A stretch of DNA of 37,278 bases from DASZBR01 sp033763845 (GTDB taxonomy: Bacteria > Pseudomonadota > Gammaproteobacteria > DASZBR01). The translations under genes were made by a program, and so were the position numbers. Shown here one piece after another: positions 16,153-24,215 of this stretch. A model generated the notes under the pieces. It made no database searches. It was not told the DNA's origin and saw nothing but the letters and a program-made list of their open reading frames with translations. The number at the start of each line of letters is the position of its first letter. The stretch's first letter is position 1. The stretch lies in the NCBI GenBank assembly GCA_033763845.1, contig JANRJR010000086.1:1-37278 (forward strand). The letters run 5' to 3'.

Positions 16153-16535
16153 TGACGCCCAACAAGCCGTATATTTTACGTGCATTGTATGAGTGGATTG
16201 CAGATAACAATATGATTCCCCACATTAATGTCGATGCCACGCGACAAAATCTCAAAATTCCTCAACAATTCGTCAAAGACGGACAAATTACGTTAAATCT
16301 TTCAACAACAGCCGTTCATAATCTTCAAATGACAAATTTTGCCGTTACCTTTGGCGCACGATTTTCAGGCACACCCATGCAAGTCTATATTCCCATCGGT
16401 GCAATCAGTGCCATTTATGCACGCGAAACAGGCGAAGGCATGATGTTTGATACGTATGATAGCGACGGTGACGATGATGGAAACGGAAGTCCGCCCGCCG
16501 CCGATGGCAAGCCCATTTTAAAAATAGTGAAATAA
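16149..16535 (+). CDS. sspB: ClpXP adaptor SspB
   Basis: Dimeric adaptor that binds ssrA-tagged proteins and delivers them to ClpXP. The folded core (about 1-105) has NKPYILRALYEWIADN and VTFGARFSGTPMQVYIPI. An acidic, flexible linker (SDGDDDGNGSPPAADGK) follows, and the ClpX-docking tail PILKIVK at the extreme C-terminus corresponds to LRVVK in E. coli. At 128 residues it is shorter than the E. coli protein (165) because the linker is short. Its tag substrate is encoded 9 kb downstream (ssrA), with smpB between. Confidence 0.95.
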   Translation: MMTPNKPYILRALYEWIADNNMIPHINVDATRQNLKIPQQFVKDGQITLNLSTTAVHNLQMTNFAVTFGARFSGTPMQVYIPIGAISAIYARETGEGMMFDTYDSDGDDDGNGSPPAADGKPILKIVK

Positions 16536-16538
16536 ATT

Positions 16539-16976
16539 ATGCAGACCATCGGATGGCGAGAATGGATAAATCTACCGGAATTAGAAATCCCCGCAATTAA
16601 AGCAAAAATTGATACAGGCGCAAAAACCTCAGCATTACACGCCTTTAAATTAGTTTATTTCACCGAAGATCAAATCCCAAAAGTTCGATTTTATATTCAC
16701 CCGCTTCAACGTCGATCACACCCAGTGATTAAATGCGTTGCACCCTTAAAAGAGATGCGTTGGGTAACAGACTCTGGAGGTCACCGCGAAGAACGCCCCG
16801 TCATCGAAACATTAATTCGCATGGGTCACTTAGAGTGGCCTATTGAAATTACGTTAACAAGTCGCGATGATATGCGCTTTCGCATGTTACTGGGACGTTC
16901 TGCATTAAAAACAAAGTTACTCACAATTAATCCTGCAGAATCATATGTTTTAGGAAAAAGGAACAACATAGGTTAA
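16539..16976 (+). CDS. RimB/ATP-dependent-zinc-protease-like retropepsin fold protein
   Basis: It belongs to the family annotated as putative ATP-dependent zinc protease. The sequence shows a retropepsin-like aspartic site: IKAKIDTGAKTSALHA (DTG at about 25-27) and a second-half motif FRMLLGRSAL. At 145 residues it is usual for the family. It lies three bases after sspB and three bases before rimK. In Pseudomonas a RimB of this family works with RimK in trimming the glutamate tails added to ribosomal protein S6. That role fits this neighbourhood but is transferred by homology. Confidence 0.85.
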   Translation: MQTIGWREWINLPELEIPAIKAKIDTGAKTSALHAFKLVYFTEDQIPKVRFYIHPLQRRSHPVIKCVAPLKEMRWVTDSGGHREERPVIETLIRMGHLEWPIEITLTSRDDMRFRMLLGRSALKTKLLTINPAESYVLGKRNNIG

Positions 16977-16979
16977 TTC

Positions 16980-17897
16980 ATGACTCGACCGCTGCGTATT
17001 GCTATTTTATCTCGTCGCCCCAAATTATATTCCACCCGTCGATTAGTAGAGATTGCAAAAGATCGAGGACATCAAGTACGCATCATTGATCCCTTGAGAT
17101 CATACATGAGCATTCGCTCACAACTACCCGAAATTCATTACAAAGGTGAAGACTTAGGTGAATTTGATGCAGTGATTCCGCGGATTGGCGCTTCTGTCAC
17201 TTTTTACGGTACCGCTGTACTACGTCAATTTGAAATGAAAGGTGTTTTTGCAACTAATTCTTCAATTGCAATTTCACGATCACGCGACAAATTACGTGCG
17301 ATTCAATTATTGTCACGACGAGGCGTCGGATTACCCACAACAGGATTTGCACACTCCCCCGATCAAATTGATGACTTAATTAAAATGGTTGGCGGCGCAC
17401 CCCTCGTCATTAAATTATTAGAAGGAACACAAGGCGTTGGCGTTGTGATGGCTGAAACACATAAAGCCGCCCGCAGCGTTATCGAAGCGTTTTTAAATCT
17501 CAAAGCTCATTTCGTTGTACAAGAATATATTAAAGAATCGCTAGGTTCTGATATTCGTTGTTTTGTTATTGATGGCAAAGTTGTGGCTGCGATGAAGCGC
17601 ACAGCGGTTTCTGGCGAATTTCGTTCAAATTTACATCGCGGTGGAAAAGCTGAAATTGCGCACCCTACCACTGAAGAAAAACAAATGGCGATTCGCGCCA
17701 CAAAAATAATGGGATTAAATATTGCAGGCGTGGATTTATTACGCTCTGAGCGCGGCCCATTGATTATGGAAGTAAATTCTTCGCCGGGATTAGCAGGAAT
17801 TGAAGCTATCACAAAAGTTGATATTGCCAGCAAAATCATTAAATTCGTTGAAACAAAAGCGTTAAATGGTTCAAGTAAAAAACGAAGTGCTGAGTAG
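16980..17897 (+). CDS. rimK: Alpha-L-glutamate ligase RimK
   Basis: ATP-grasp ligase that adds glutamates to the C-terminus of ribosomal protein S6 (and can make poly-alpha-glutamate). It matches E. coli RimK from end to end: IAILSRRPKLYSTRRL, VIPRIGASVTFYGTAVLRQF, LLEGTQGVGV at about 146-155, QEYIKE, RSNLHRGG (215-222) and the metal-binding EVNSSPGL at 264-271. Its length of 305 residues is normal. It follows the RimB-like gene and completes the run rplM-rpsI-sspA-sspB-rimB-rimK. Its last 27 bases overlap the convergent glycosyltransferase gene. Confidence 0.95.
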   Translation: MTRPLRIAILSRRPKLYSTRRLVEIAKDRGHQVRIIDPLRSYMSIRSQLPEIHYKGEDLGEFDAVIPRIGASVTFYGTAVLRQFEMKGVFATNSSIAISRSRDKLRAIQLLSRRGVGLPTTGFAHSPDQIDDLIKMVGGAPLVIKLLEGTQGVGVVMAETHKAARSVIEAFLNLKAHFVVQEYIKESLGSDIRCFVIDGKVVAAMKRTAVSGEFRSNLHRGGKAEIAHPTTEEKQMAIRATKIMGLNIAGVDLLRSERGPLIMEVNSSPGLAGIEAITKVDIASKIIKFVETKALNGSSKKRSAE

Positions 17898-18728
17898 TTC
17901 CCTCTGACACGTTTCGATAATGGCTTCATATCGTTCTTGTTTTTCGGCATTGCGAAAAAATTTTAGAAAAAATAATTTTCGTTTGGCTAATTTGATATCT
18001 CGCTTAATTAAACTTTTCGCCTCTTCCAAACCATAGTTCTTTTTATAGAAAGTAATGGTTCCGGTCTGTTTTCTGATCCAATAATCTCTTTTGCTCGATT
18101 TTTTTTCACTTGCGGCACCAATGTGTTCCACTTGAACATTCTGCGCCACTTGAATGTTCCACCCCGCGCGTCGGGCACGCAAACATAAATCGACTTCTTC
18201 ACAATACAGAAAATAATCTTCATCAAATCCGTTTAGCTTTTCGTAGACCTCACGACGAACAAACATACTTGCGCCAATAATCCATGCAATTTTACCCGGC
18301 AAAGCTTCAAGATTTTTCATTAAATGGTTTTGGCCGGGATAGACATATTGAGGTTGAATCATTCTTTCGTTTTGCATCACCACAGGCCCGACGATTCCAC
18401 AGGTAGTATTATTTTTTAGATAATCTCGGAGTTTTTCCAGAGTTAAATTATCTGTTAACACCGCATCTGGATTTAATAAAAAGATATTTTTTCCTGATAC
18501 TCTTTTAAAGCCTATATTATTTGCTTTACCAAAGCCATGATTATGATCATTTGCTATTAATATTATTTTGTCGCCATACCCTTTTAATATTTCGACACTA
18601 TTATCTTGGCTCGCGTTATCAACAACAATAATTTCAAAATGGGAATTTTTTTGATTTAATACAGAATCAATACAACGCTTAACTAAATCACGGGTATTGT
18701 AATTGACGATGATGACGCTTACATCCAT
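17871..18728 (-). CDS. Family 2 glycosyltransferase, rhamnosyltransferase-like
   Basis: GT-A fold inverting glycosyltransferase for cell-surface polysaccharide. It has VSVIIVNYNTRD at residues 3-14, VVDNASQDNS (about 35-44), the metal-binding NPD motif at 86-88 (in LLNPDAVL), a WIIGASMFVRREV segment and EEVDLCLRARRAGW, the layout of the WbbL/RfbN-like subgroup. The ATG at 18728 overlaps the ubiA stop (TAATG) and has GGGAG 8 bases upstream; the longer frame adds 13 unrelated residues. The acceptor and donor cannot be told from the sequence. The 3' end overlaps rimK convergently by 27 bases. Confidence 0.88.
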   Translation of the reverse strand: MDVSVIIVNYNTRDLVKRCIDSVLNQKNSHFEIIVVDNASQDNSVEILKGYGDKIILIANDHNHGFGKANNIGFKRVSGKNIFLLNPDAVLTDNLTLEKLRDYLKNNTTCGIVGPVVMQNERMIQPQYVYPGQNHLMKNLEALPGKIAWIIGASMFVRREVYEKLNGFDEDYFLYCEEVDLCLRARRAGWNIQVAQNVQVEHIGAASEKKSSKRDYWIRKQTGTITFYKKNYGLEEAKSLIKRDIKLAKRKLFFLKFFRNAEKQERYEAIIETCQRELLSTSFFT

Positions 18729-19534
18729 TACAAAAAACTCCCTAAAAATATGGCTAACCCTACCCATTGATTATTCATAAAAGCCTTAAAACATTTTTCA
18801 GGCTCGCGATTTTTAATTAAATAAAGTTGATAGCCAAACAATGCTGCAATCACAACTAAACTATACCGCTGTCCTGTCAGTGCCAATAAAATTAATATGG
18901 CCATTTGTAAAACGCCAATCACATAAATATCTGCATTCCCAAATAAAATTGCTGTGGATTTCACATGAAGCTTTAAATCATCTTCTCTATCTACCATTGC
19001 ATATTGTGTGTCATACATCAGTGGCCACAACACGCCCACCGCAAACATGATCCATCCTTGGATCGGAAAGTATTCTAATTGTGCGGTAAATGCCATAGGA
19101 ATACTCATCGCAAATGCTAATCCTAAAAACAATTGTGGATAATATAGAAAACGCTTAGTGAAGGGATACAAACACGCCAATCCCAACGCGATCGCACCAA
19201 GCAAAATAGTCACAAAATTCAACTGCAGTACCAAAATAAACGCCATAAAAACTAATACAAAAAATAATACAGCTGCATGTTTGACATCAATTATTTTTGC
19301 AGTAATGGGTCGGTTTTGCGTACGCTTAACGTATTTATCAATTTCTCTGTCGGCAATATCATTAATAATGCAACCCGCGGATCGCATAATAATCACGCCC
19401 AGCGTAAAAATAATAATTATTTTAATACTGGGGTGTCCCTGCCCTGCTTTAAATACCGCCCACAGCGTTGGCCATAATAACAATAAAATTCCAATGGGTT
19501 TATCCAACCGCATTAATCTCAGATAATCTTTCAT
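18728..19534 (-). CDS. ubiA: 4-hydroxybenzoate octaprenyltransferase
   Basis: Integral membrane prenyltransferase that attaches the polyprenyl chain to 4-hydroxybenzoate in ubiquinone synthesis. The two metal-diphosphate sites are present: NDIADREID (Asn58, Asp59, Asp62, Asp66) and YAMVDREDD near 178-186, together with the UbiA opening RLDKPIGILLLLWPTLWA. About eight to nine membrane segments are predicted. The length of 268 residues is a little shorter than in E. coli (290). ubiC, its common partner, is not adjacent. The ATG overlaps the rnfH stop as ATGA, so it is coupled into the ratA-rnfH-ubiA string. Confidence 0.95.
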   Translation of the reverse strand: MKDYLRLMRLDKPIGILLLLWPTLWAVFKAGQGHPSIKIIIIFTLGVIIMRSAGCIINDIADREIDKYVKRTQNRPITAKIIDVKHAAVLFFVLVFMAFILVLQLNFVTILLGAIALGLACLYPFTKRFLYYPQLFLGLAFAMSIPMAFTAQLEYFPIQGWIMFAVGVLWPLMYDTQYAMVDREDDLKLHVKSTAILFGNADIYVIGVLQMAILILLALTGQRYSLVVIAALFGYQLYLIKNREPEKCFKAFMNNQWVGLAIFLGSFL

Positions 19535-19818
19535 GACGTCCGTTTCCGCTCCTGCTTTACACGCTCAAAACGTTTCATCATGGGATCTTTTTGTAAGGGA
19601 CGATAAATTTCAACGCGTGCGTTTTCATATACCGCTGAATCAAGACTTAAAATTTCACCAAATATCCCCACTTTATTTTTAGTTAAATCAATTTCTGAAC
19701 ATTGTTCTAATATATTAGATTTATGTATAGCATCAAGAATACTGGCGGGTAACTCCAATTCAACGGTAATAATCCATTGTTTATCTGGCTTAGCATAGGC
19801 AACTTCAATATTAGCCAT
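19531..19818 (-). CDS. rnfH: RnfH family ubiquitin-like-fold protein
   Basis: Small conserved protein (UPF0125/RnfH) with a beta-grasp fold and no settled function. It usually sits beside ratA, as here. NIEVAYAKPDKQWIITVELE starts the domain, VGIFGEILSLDSAV is the conserved centre, and RVEIYRPLQKDPM leads to a basic tail. The ATG at 19818 fits the family; the longer frame would run deep into ratA. The start overlaps the end of ratA by 8 bases and the stop overlaps ubiA by 4. The product is 95 residues. Confidence 0.9.
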   Translation of the reverse strand: MANIEVAYAKPDKQWIITVELELPASILDAIHKSNILEQCSEIDLTKNKVGIFGEILSLDSAVYENARVEIYRPLQKDPMMKRFERVKQERKRTS

Positions 19819-20242
19819 ACAAATGCTTCGCTCTTTTTTCGAATGCGTCGACGAGCGTGCTGGCCACCTGATGAAAGACAGGGGCAAATGCCAAGCTTAA
19901 AAATTTACTGGAAAACTCGAACTGCAAATCAAATTCAACAGTACAGCGTGTTTCCGTATCTGCATGAAATCGCCAAAAACCTTCCAGTAATCGAAAAGGC
20001 CCATTCACCAAACTGATTTCGATCATCTTGTCTTTTTGAAGGCGATTGCAGGTTGTGAATGATTTATGGAGACCACCCGCTGATAAAATTAGCGTTGCGC
20101 GAACTTCATCCTCTGTTCGGCTTAGTACTCGACTGTCTTTACACCACGGCAAAAACAGCTTGTATTGATTGATATCATCGACCAGGCCAAACATTTGGCT
20201 GGCGGAATACGGCAGTGATTTTTTTCGGTGAATGCTGGTCAT
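19811..20242 (-). CDS. ratA: RatA/Coq10-like START-domain protein
   Basis: SRPBCC (START) fold protein of the RatA/YfjG family. It starts with SLPYSASQMFGLVDDINQYKLFLPWCKDSRVL, the family signature, and ends with the long C-terminal helix (FHQVASTLVDAFEKRAKHLYG). E. coli RatA was reported to block 70S assembly as a toxin, while the same family includes the ubiquinone-binding Coq10. Being in a string with ubiA here favours a ubiquinone role, though that is inference. It is 143 residues, full length. It is divergent from smpB with only 38 bases between the two start codons, an arrangement conserved in gammaproteobacteria. Confidence 0.92.
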   Translation of the reverse strand: MTSIHRKKSLPYSASQMFGLVDDINQYKLFLPWCKDSRVLSRTEDEVRATLILSAGGLHKSFTTCNRLQKDKMIEISLVNGPFRLLEGFWRFHADTETRCTVEFDLQFEFSSKFLSLAFAPVFHQVASTLVDAFEKRAKHLYG

Positions 20243-20265
20243 ACGGGCGCCATTGTTTCACGATC

Positions 20266-20274
20266 TGTTATACT
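20266..20274 (+). promoter_or_regulatory. Extended -10 promoter of smpB, giving an almost leaderless transcript
   Basis: The bases CTGTTATACT contain TG-T-TATACT (TG at 20266-20267, hexamer 20269-20274), a clear extended -10. Transcription would begin about 20281, which is the smpB ATG itself. No Shine-Dalgarno sequence lies before that ATG, in agreement with leaderless initiation. Confidence 0.5.
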
Positions 20275-20280
20275 TTCGCA

Positions 20281-20736
20281 ATGAGCCAAAATACCATTGT
20301 ACAAAATCGAAAAGCCCTGCATGACTACGCCATTGAAGATCGCTATGAAGCGGGTATGGTGCTGCAAGGATGGGAAGTCAAAAGCCTCCGTGAAGGTCGC
20401 GCCCAATTAGTGGATGCACACGCCATTATCAAACATGGCGAAATCTTTTTATTAGGCATGCATATTTCGCCGTTAAAAACAGTCTCGACGCATTTTGAGC
20501 CAGACCCCACACGCACACGCAAATTGTTATTGCACGCCGATGAAATCAAGAAGTTAATTGGCTCTGTGGATCGCAAAGGCTACACACTCATTCCATTATC
20601 TTTATATTGGAAAAAAGGAAACGTTAAATTAGAACTTGGTTTAGCGAAAGGTAAAAAAGCGCATGACAAACGCGCAACAGAAAAAGCCAAAGATTGGACG
20701 CGAGAGAAAGCACGGATTATGCGAGAAAAACGTTGA
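20281..20736 (+). CDS. smpB: SsrA-binding protein SmpB
   Basis: Partner of tmRNA in trans-translation: it binds the tRNA-like domain and takes the place of the missing anticodon arm in the stalled ribosome. The OB-fold core shows NRKALHDYAIEDRYEAGMVL, GWEVKSLREGRAQLVDAH, TRTRKLLLH and LIPLSLYWKKGNVKLELGLAKGKK (read in parts). The basic C-terminal tail KDWTREKARIMREKR is the decoding-centre helix. It is 151 residues. The ATG at 20281 matches the family N-terminus; the frame open further upstream runs into the divergent ratA promoter. No ribosome binding site is visible. ssrA lies 4.7 kb downstream on the same strand. Confidence 0.96.
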   Translation: MSQNTIVQNRKALHDYAIEDRYEAGMVLQGWEVKSLREGRAQLVDAHAIIKHGEIFLLGMHISPLKTVSTHFEPDPTRTRKLLLHADEIKKLIGSVDRKGYTLIPLSLYWKKGNVKLELGLAKGKKAHDKRATEKAKDWTREKARIMREKR

Positions 20737-20773
20737 CCCTATAGTATCTATATAGTTTATTTTCAGTAATTTA

Positions 20774-20807
20774 ACGAGGAGTTCCCTCACTTCGTTCGGG
20801 ATGACAA
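20774..20807. repeat. Dispersed repeat-like segment upstream of the MATE gene
   Basis: GAGTTCCCTCACTTCG followed by TTCGGGATGACAAAT resembles a common bacterial intergenic repeat and is the inverse of the TGTCATCC elements at 4321, 15493 and 34534. It ends four bases before the MATE start codon, so it forms most of the translation start region. Confidence 0.45.
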
Positions 20808-20810
20808 ATC

Positions 20811-22172
20811 ATGAATTTATTTGATGCTGCGAAGCGAATTTTTTCGCTCGCTATTCCCATGGCGGGAACACAATTAATCAACGTCGCCAGCAGTTTTTTA
20901 TGCATGACCATGCTCGCCCAATTGGGTCATGAAGTATTGGCAGCCAGTGCATTAATCTATTCAACACAAATTGCAACCATTGTCACAGCAATGTCGATGT
21001 TGTTTTCGTTGAGCGTGTTAATTAGCCATGCAAATGGTGCAAGCCAATATAAATCTATCGGCAATTATGTTCAGCAAGGATGGACAGTCGCTATTTTAAT
21101 CAGCATTCCATTAATGATTTTTTACTGGTATATAGGACCAATATTAATTTATTTTGGACAAACACCCGAGATAACCACTATCGTTCAGAAATTTTTTCAT
21201 GCTTATTTTTTTGCGGTAATTCCCGGCATGATTGCCACATGCAACATGCAATTTGGTTATGGCATACACAAGAAAAGATTAATTGTTTCAACGAGTTTTT
21301 CAGGCATGCTGGTTTTAGTTGTATCCGCCTATATACTTATTTTTGGTAAGTTCGGAATTCCACCACAGGGTGTTGCAGGATTAGGCTATGCCCTTACAGC
21401 GCAATATAGCTTTTTTTGTATTGTTACAACTTTATTTTTCTATTTTTCAGAACATTTCAAAAAATACGAATTATTTCGATACCGTGTATTTCAGCATTTA
21501 GATCACTTTAAAAAAATGTTTAAAGTGGGCTGGCCTATCTGCGTTCAAATGAGCGGCGAAGTCATGTCATTGTTTGTGACAGGAATTATGGTGGGATGGT
21601 TGGGCACGCATTCACTTGCGGCATATCAAATTGCCAATCAATATTATTTTCTGGCCGTCATTCCCCTTTTCTCTTTTTCACAAGCAAGTGGGATTTTAGT
21701 AGGCCAAGCGAATGGCGCAAAACAGTTTCATGAAATTAAAGTATTGGGCAATGCAAGTATTGCTGTTGTTTTAAGCCTTAATTTTATTATCGCGCTATTA
21801 TTTTTAGGCATGCCTAAAATTTTGGCCTCTGCTTATATTGATGTCCATAGTCCAGACAATGCGCAAGTATTACATTACACGGTAATCGTTTTTGCCATTT
21901 TGGCATTTTCCCAAATCTTTGACGGCGTACGAAACATTTTAATTGGTGTAACGCGAGGATTATTTGATACCAAATTCCCCATGTATATGGGTTTAATTGT
22001 CATTTGGTTAATTGGCATGCCTTTGGCCTATTTATTTGCGTTTGTTTTTCATTGGGGATTAACAGGTATCGTATCTGGCGGATTAATTTCCATGATCATT
22101 GGCGCATCGATTATGATAGCGCGATGGCTTCACCTAACGAGAAAATATGACGGAATTATTTCTACTTCTTAA
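20811..22172 (+). CDS. MATE family multidrug/cation antiporter
   Basis: A 453-residue membrane protein with about 12 hydrophobic segments in two similar halves. It starts with the MATE pattern LAIPMAGTQLINVASSFLCMTMLAQLG and has a second-half counterpart GWPICVQMSGEVMSL near 240. It should export drugs or organic cations using a sodium or proton gradient; the substrate cannot be read from the sequence. No strong ribosome binding site precedes the ATG; a repeat element sits there instead. It overlaps the LysE-type gene downstream by 26 bases. Together they form an exporter pair inserted between smpB and ssrA. Confidence 0.9.
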   Translation: MNLFDAAKRIFSLAIPMAGTQLINVASSFLCMTMLAQLGHEVLAASALIYSTQIATIVTAMSMLFSLSVLISHANGASQYKSIGNYVQQGWTVAILISIPLMIFYWYIGPILIYFGQTPEITTIVQKFFHAYFFAVIPGMIATCNMQFGYGIHKKRLIVSTSFSGMLVLVVSAYILIFGKFGIPPQGVAGLGYALTAQYSFFCIVTTLFFYFSEHFKKYELFRYRVFQHLDHFKKMFKVGWPICVQMSGEVMSLFVTGIMVGWLGTHSLAAYQIANQYYFLAVIPLFSFSQASGILVGQANGAKQFHEIKVLGNASIAVVLSLNFIIALLFLGMPKILASAYIDVHSPDNAQVLHYTVIVFAILAFSQIFDGVRNILIGVTRGLFDTKFPMYMGLIVIWLIGMPLAYLFAFVFHWGLTGIVSGGLISMIIGASIMIARWLHLTRKYDGIISTS

Positions 22173-22758
22173 AGGATGTTTAATTGGCTTAGCAATTGCG
22201 GCGCCGATTGGCCCGATGAGCATTCTTTGTATGCAACGAACATTGCACGAAAATTTTCGCCTTGGATTTCTAACCGGAATTGGCATTGCACTTGCTGATG
22301 GAACATATGGATTAGTAGCGGGACTAGGAATCACTGCAATTTCAAATTTTTTGATTCATTACCATTTATGGATAACCAGATTAGGCGGATTATTTTTAAT
22401 TTATCTAGGCATAAAATTTATGTTGCTGCCTTCGATACTTAAACTCAAACCCAACAAATCAGCGCTTTCTTCACTACACGCCTGTACAACTGCATATGCA
22501 TTAACCATAACCAATCCCTCAACTATTATTATATTTACAGCAATATTTGCTGGGTTGGGCATTGGAACTATTCATACCAGTATCACGCATGCATTAAGTT
22601 TAGTATTAGGAATAATTTTAGGATCAACGTCTTGGTGGCTAGCATTTTGTACGGGACTGGTGTTAATTCGCAAAAAATTAAATCCAAAGATCATTAAAAT
22701 AATTAATGTCATTTCTGGATTTGTGTTGATGGGGTTTGGAATTGTATCGTTATTTTAA
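22147..22758 (+). CDS. LysE/RhtB family amino acid exporter
   Basis: 203 residues with about six membrane segments. The LysE-type start LIGLAIAAPIGPMSILCMQRTL (read in parts), then GFLTGIGIALADGTYGLVAG and a C-terminal VISGFVLMGFGIVSLF are typical. This family exports basic or neutral amino acids, homoserine lactones or similar metabolites. The start lies inside the end of the MATE gene (26-base overlap), so the two are likely cotranscribed. The substrate is not predictable. Confidence 0.88.
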   Translation: MTELFLLLKGCLIGLAIAAPIGPMSILCMQRTLHENFRLGFLTGIGIALADGTYGLVAGLGITAISNFLIHYHLWITRLGGLFLIYLGIKFMLLPSILKLKPNKSALSSLHACTTAYALTITNPSTIIIFTAIFAGLGIGTIHTSITHALSLVLGIILGSTSWWLAFCTGLVLIRKKLNPKIIKIINVISGFVLMGFGIVSLF

Positions 22759-22773
22759 AAAGAGGATAAAATC

Positions 22774-23139
22774 ATGTTGGATCATATTGGATTAGACGTC
22801 AGCGACATCATAAAAAGCAAAGCTTTTTATTTGGCTGCATTAAAACCGTTAGGTTTTGAATTATTCATGGAATGGGAAAAATGGGTAGGATTTTCTGTAA
22901 ACGGCAAACCGTATTTATGGTTGCGTGATGGAACCACTACTTCTCCCGGTATTCATATTGCGTTTACCGCAAAAGATCGCAAAGCTGTCGATGCGTTTTA
23001 TAAAGCAGCGCTTACCGCTGGCGGAAAAGATAATGGCGCGCCAGGCGTGCGTGAAATTTTTCACCCTAACTATTACGCTGCTTTTATACTTGACCCAAAC
23101 GGACATAACATTGAAGCGGTGTGTCACGAATCTGCTTGA
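22774..23139 (+). CDS. VOC family (glyoxalase/dioxygenase fold) protein
   Basis: A single-domain vicinal oxygen chelate protein of 121 residues: MLDHIGLDVSDIIKSKAFY starts the first beta-alpha-beta module, and FILDPNGHNIEAVCH closes the second. His4, His74 region (GIHIAF) and Glu113 are likely metal ligands. The members closest in pattern are uncharacterised lyase or dioxygenase-like proteins. AGAGGA lies 8 bases before the ATG, 15 bases after the LysE stop. It could modify a small electrophile or drug, but no substrate is evident. Confidence 0.85.
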   Translation: MLDHIGLDVSDIIKSKAFYLAALKPLGFELFMEWEKWVGFSVNGKPYLWLRDGTTTSPGIHIAFTAKDRKAVDAFYKAALTAGGKDNGAPGVREIFHPNYYAAFILDPNGHNIEAVCHESA

Positions 23140-23196
23140 CCTTATAGTAACTACACCCCATATCCTCCTAAAACAGAGTAAAACACGGTGAAAAAA

Positions 23197-24147
23197 ATGA
23201 AACAATGGTACGTTAAAGATTTAAGTAAACTCACGCATATTTCGGTGCAAACATTGCATCATTATGATCGTATTGATTTACTGAAACCGTCTGATCGTTT
23301 ACCGAATGGTTATCGTGTGTACTCTGAGAAGGATTTATCAAAACTGCAGCAAATTATCGCGTTAAAGTTTTTTGGTTTTGAATTAGTGCAAATCAAAACC
23401 TTGCTTAGCTCTAATATTAATTTGATTGAACATTTTACAATTCAATCAAATTTGTTAGACAAAAAAGCAAATGCGCTTAATGCCGCCAGCAAAGCTTTGA
23501 AAAAAATTATTGCTGAATCGAGTCACGATAAATCTATTTCATGGGAAACTGTTATTAACTCGATAGAGGTATACCGCATGACACAGCAATTGGAAAACCA
23601 ATGGGTCGTCAATATTTTGACACCCGAAGAATTAAAATCGTATGCACAATTCGAACAAGAATTAAAAACACGCTTTACACCCAGCGAAAAAGAAGCTCAG
23701 CATCAAGAGTGGGATCGCATCGTTCAAGACATTAATGAAAATTTAGATCGCGATCCTAGCATTCCTGCCAGCATAAAAATCGCCGAACGTTGCATGACTT
23801 GGGTGAGAAATTTATATGGCAGAAAAAATGCCGCGTTATCGAAAACCATTTGGGAAAAAGGATTTAAATCAGGCAAAGGCGAACATGATCATGGATTATC
23901 ACGTGCTGGCGTAGAATGGTTAGACAAAGCTATTTATGCACTTCACACTCACAAAATTAAAACTATTTTAGACAAAATTGACACTCACTCAACCAAAGAT
24001 GTCACTGATGCATGGAATCATTTGATGACAGATTGGTATGGTGATAATCAAAGCCTAAAAGATGAACTCGCTGCAAAAGTGATGAAAATAAAAGAAATCC
24101 CGCAGGTGAGAAGAGATTGGTTGAAGAAACATGTTATAAAATCTTAG
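23197..24147 (+). CDS. MerR family regulator with TipAS-like effector domain
   Basis: The N-terminal MerR winged helix is clear: YVKDLSKLTHISVQTLHHYD, then LLKPSDRLPNGYRVYSEKDL and LKFFGFELVQIKTLL (within the first 75 residues), followed by a coiled-coil dimerisation helix. The C-terminal part (about 150-316) resembles the antibiotic-binding TipAS domain (helical, with GLSRAGVEWLDKAIYAL). Such proteins bind small molecules and activate exporter or resistance genes. The ATG at 23197 is preferred because GGTGA lies 5 bases upstream; a GTG at 23188 in frame is the alternative. It lies just after the MATE-LysE-VOC genes, its likely targets. Confidence 0.85.
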   Translation: MKQWYVKDLSKLTHISVQTLHHYDRIDLLKPSDRLPNGYRVYSEKDLSKLQQIIALKFFGFELVQIKTLLSSNINLIEHFTIQSNLLDKKANALNAASKALKKIIAESSHDKSISWETVINSIEVYRMTQQLENQWVVNILTPEELKSYAQFEQELKTRFTPSEKEAQHQEWDRIVQDINENLDRDPSIPASIKIAERCMTWVRNLYGRKNAALSKTIWEKGFKSGKGEHDHGLSRAGVEWLDKAIYALHTHKIKTILDKIDTHSTKDVTDAWNHLMTDWYGDNQSLKDELAAKVMKIKEIPQVRRDWLKKHVIKS

Positions 24148-24152
24148 GTTTT

Positions 24153-24190
24153 GGGCGCCGTTAGCGGCGCCCTCTGCTGTACTTTTTTTT
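24153..24190 (+). terminator. Hairpin terminator after the MerR gene
   Basis: GGGCGCCG at 24153-24160 pairs perfectly with CGGCGCCC at 24165-24172 around TTAG. An eight-T run follows at 24183-24190, about 10 bases later. The distance is longer than ideal, so termination may be incomplete. Confidence 0.55.
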
Positions 24191-24215
24191 CATCTTCAGC
24201 TTTAATACAAAGACT

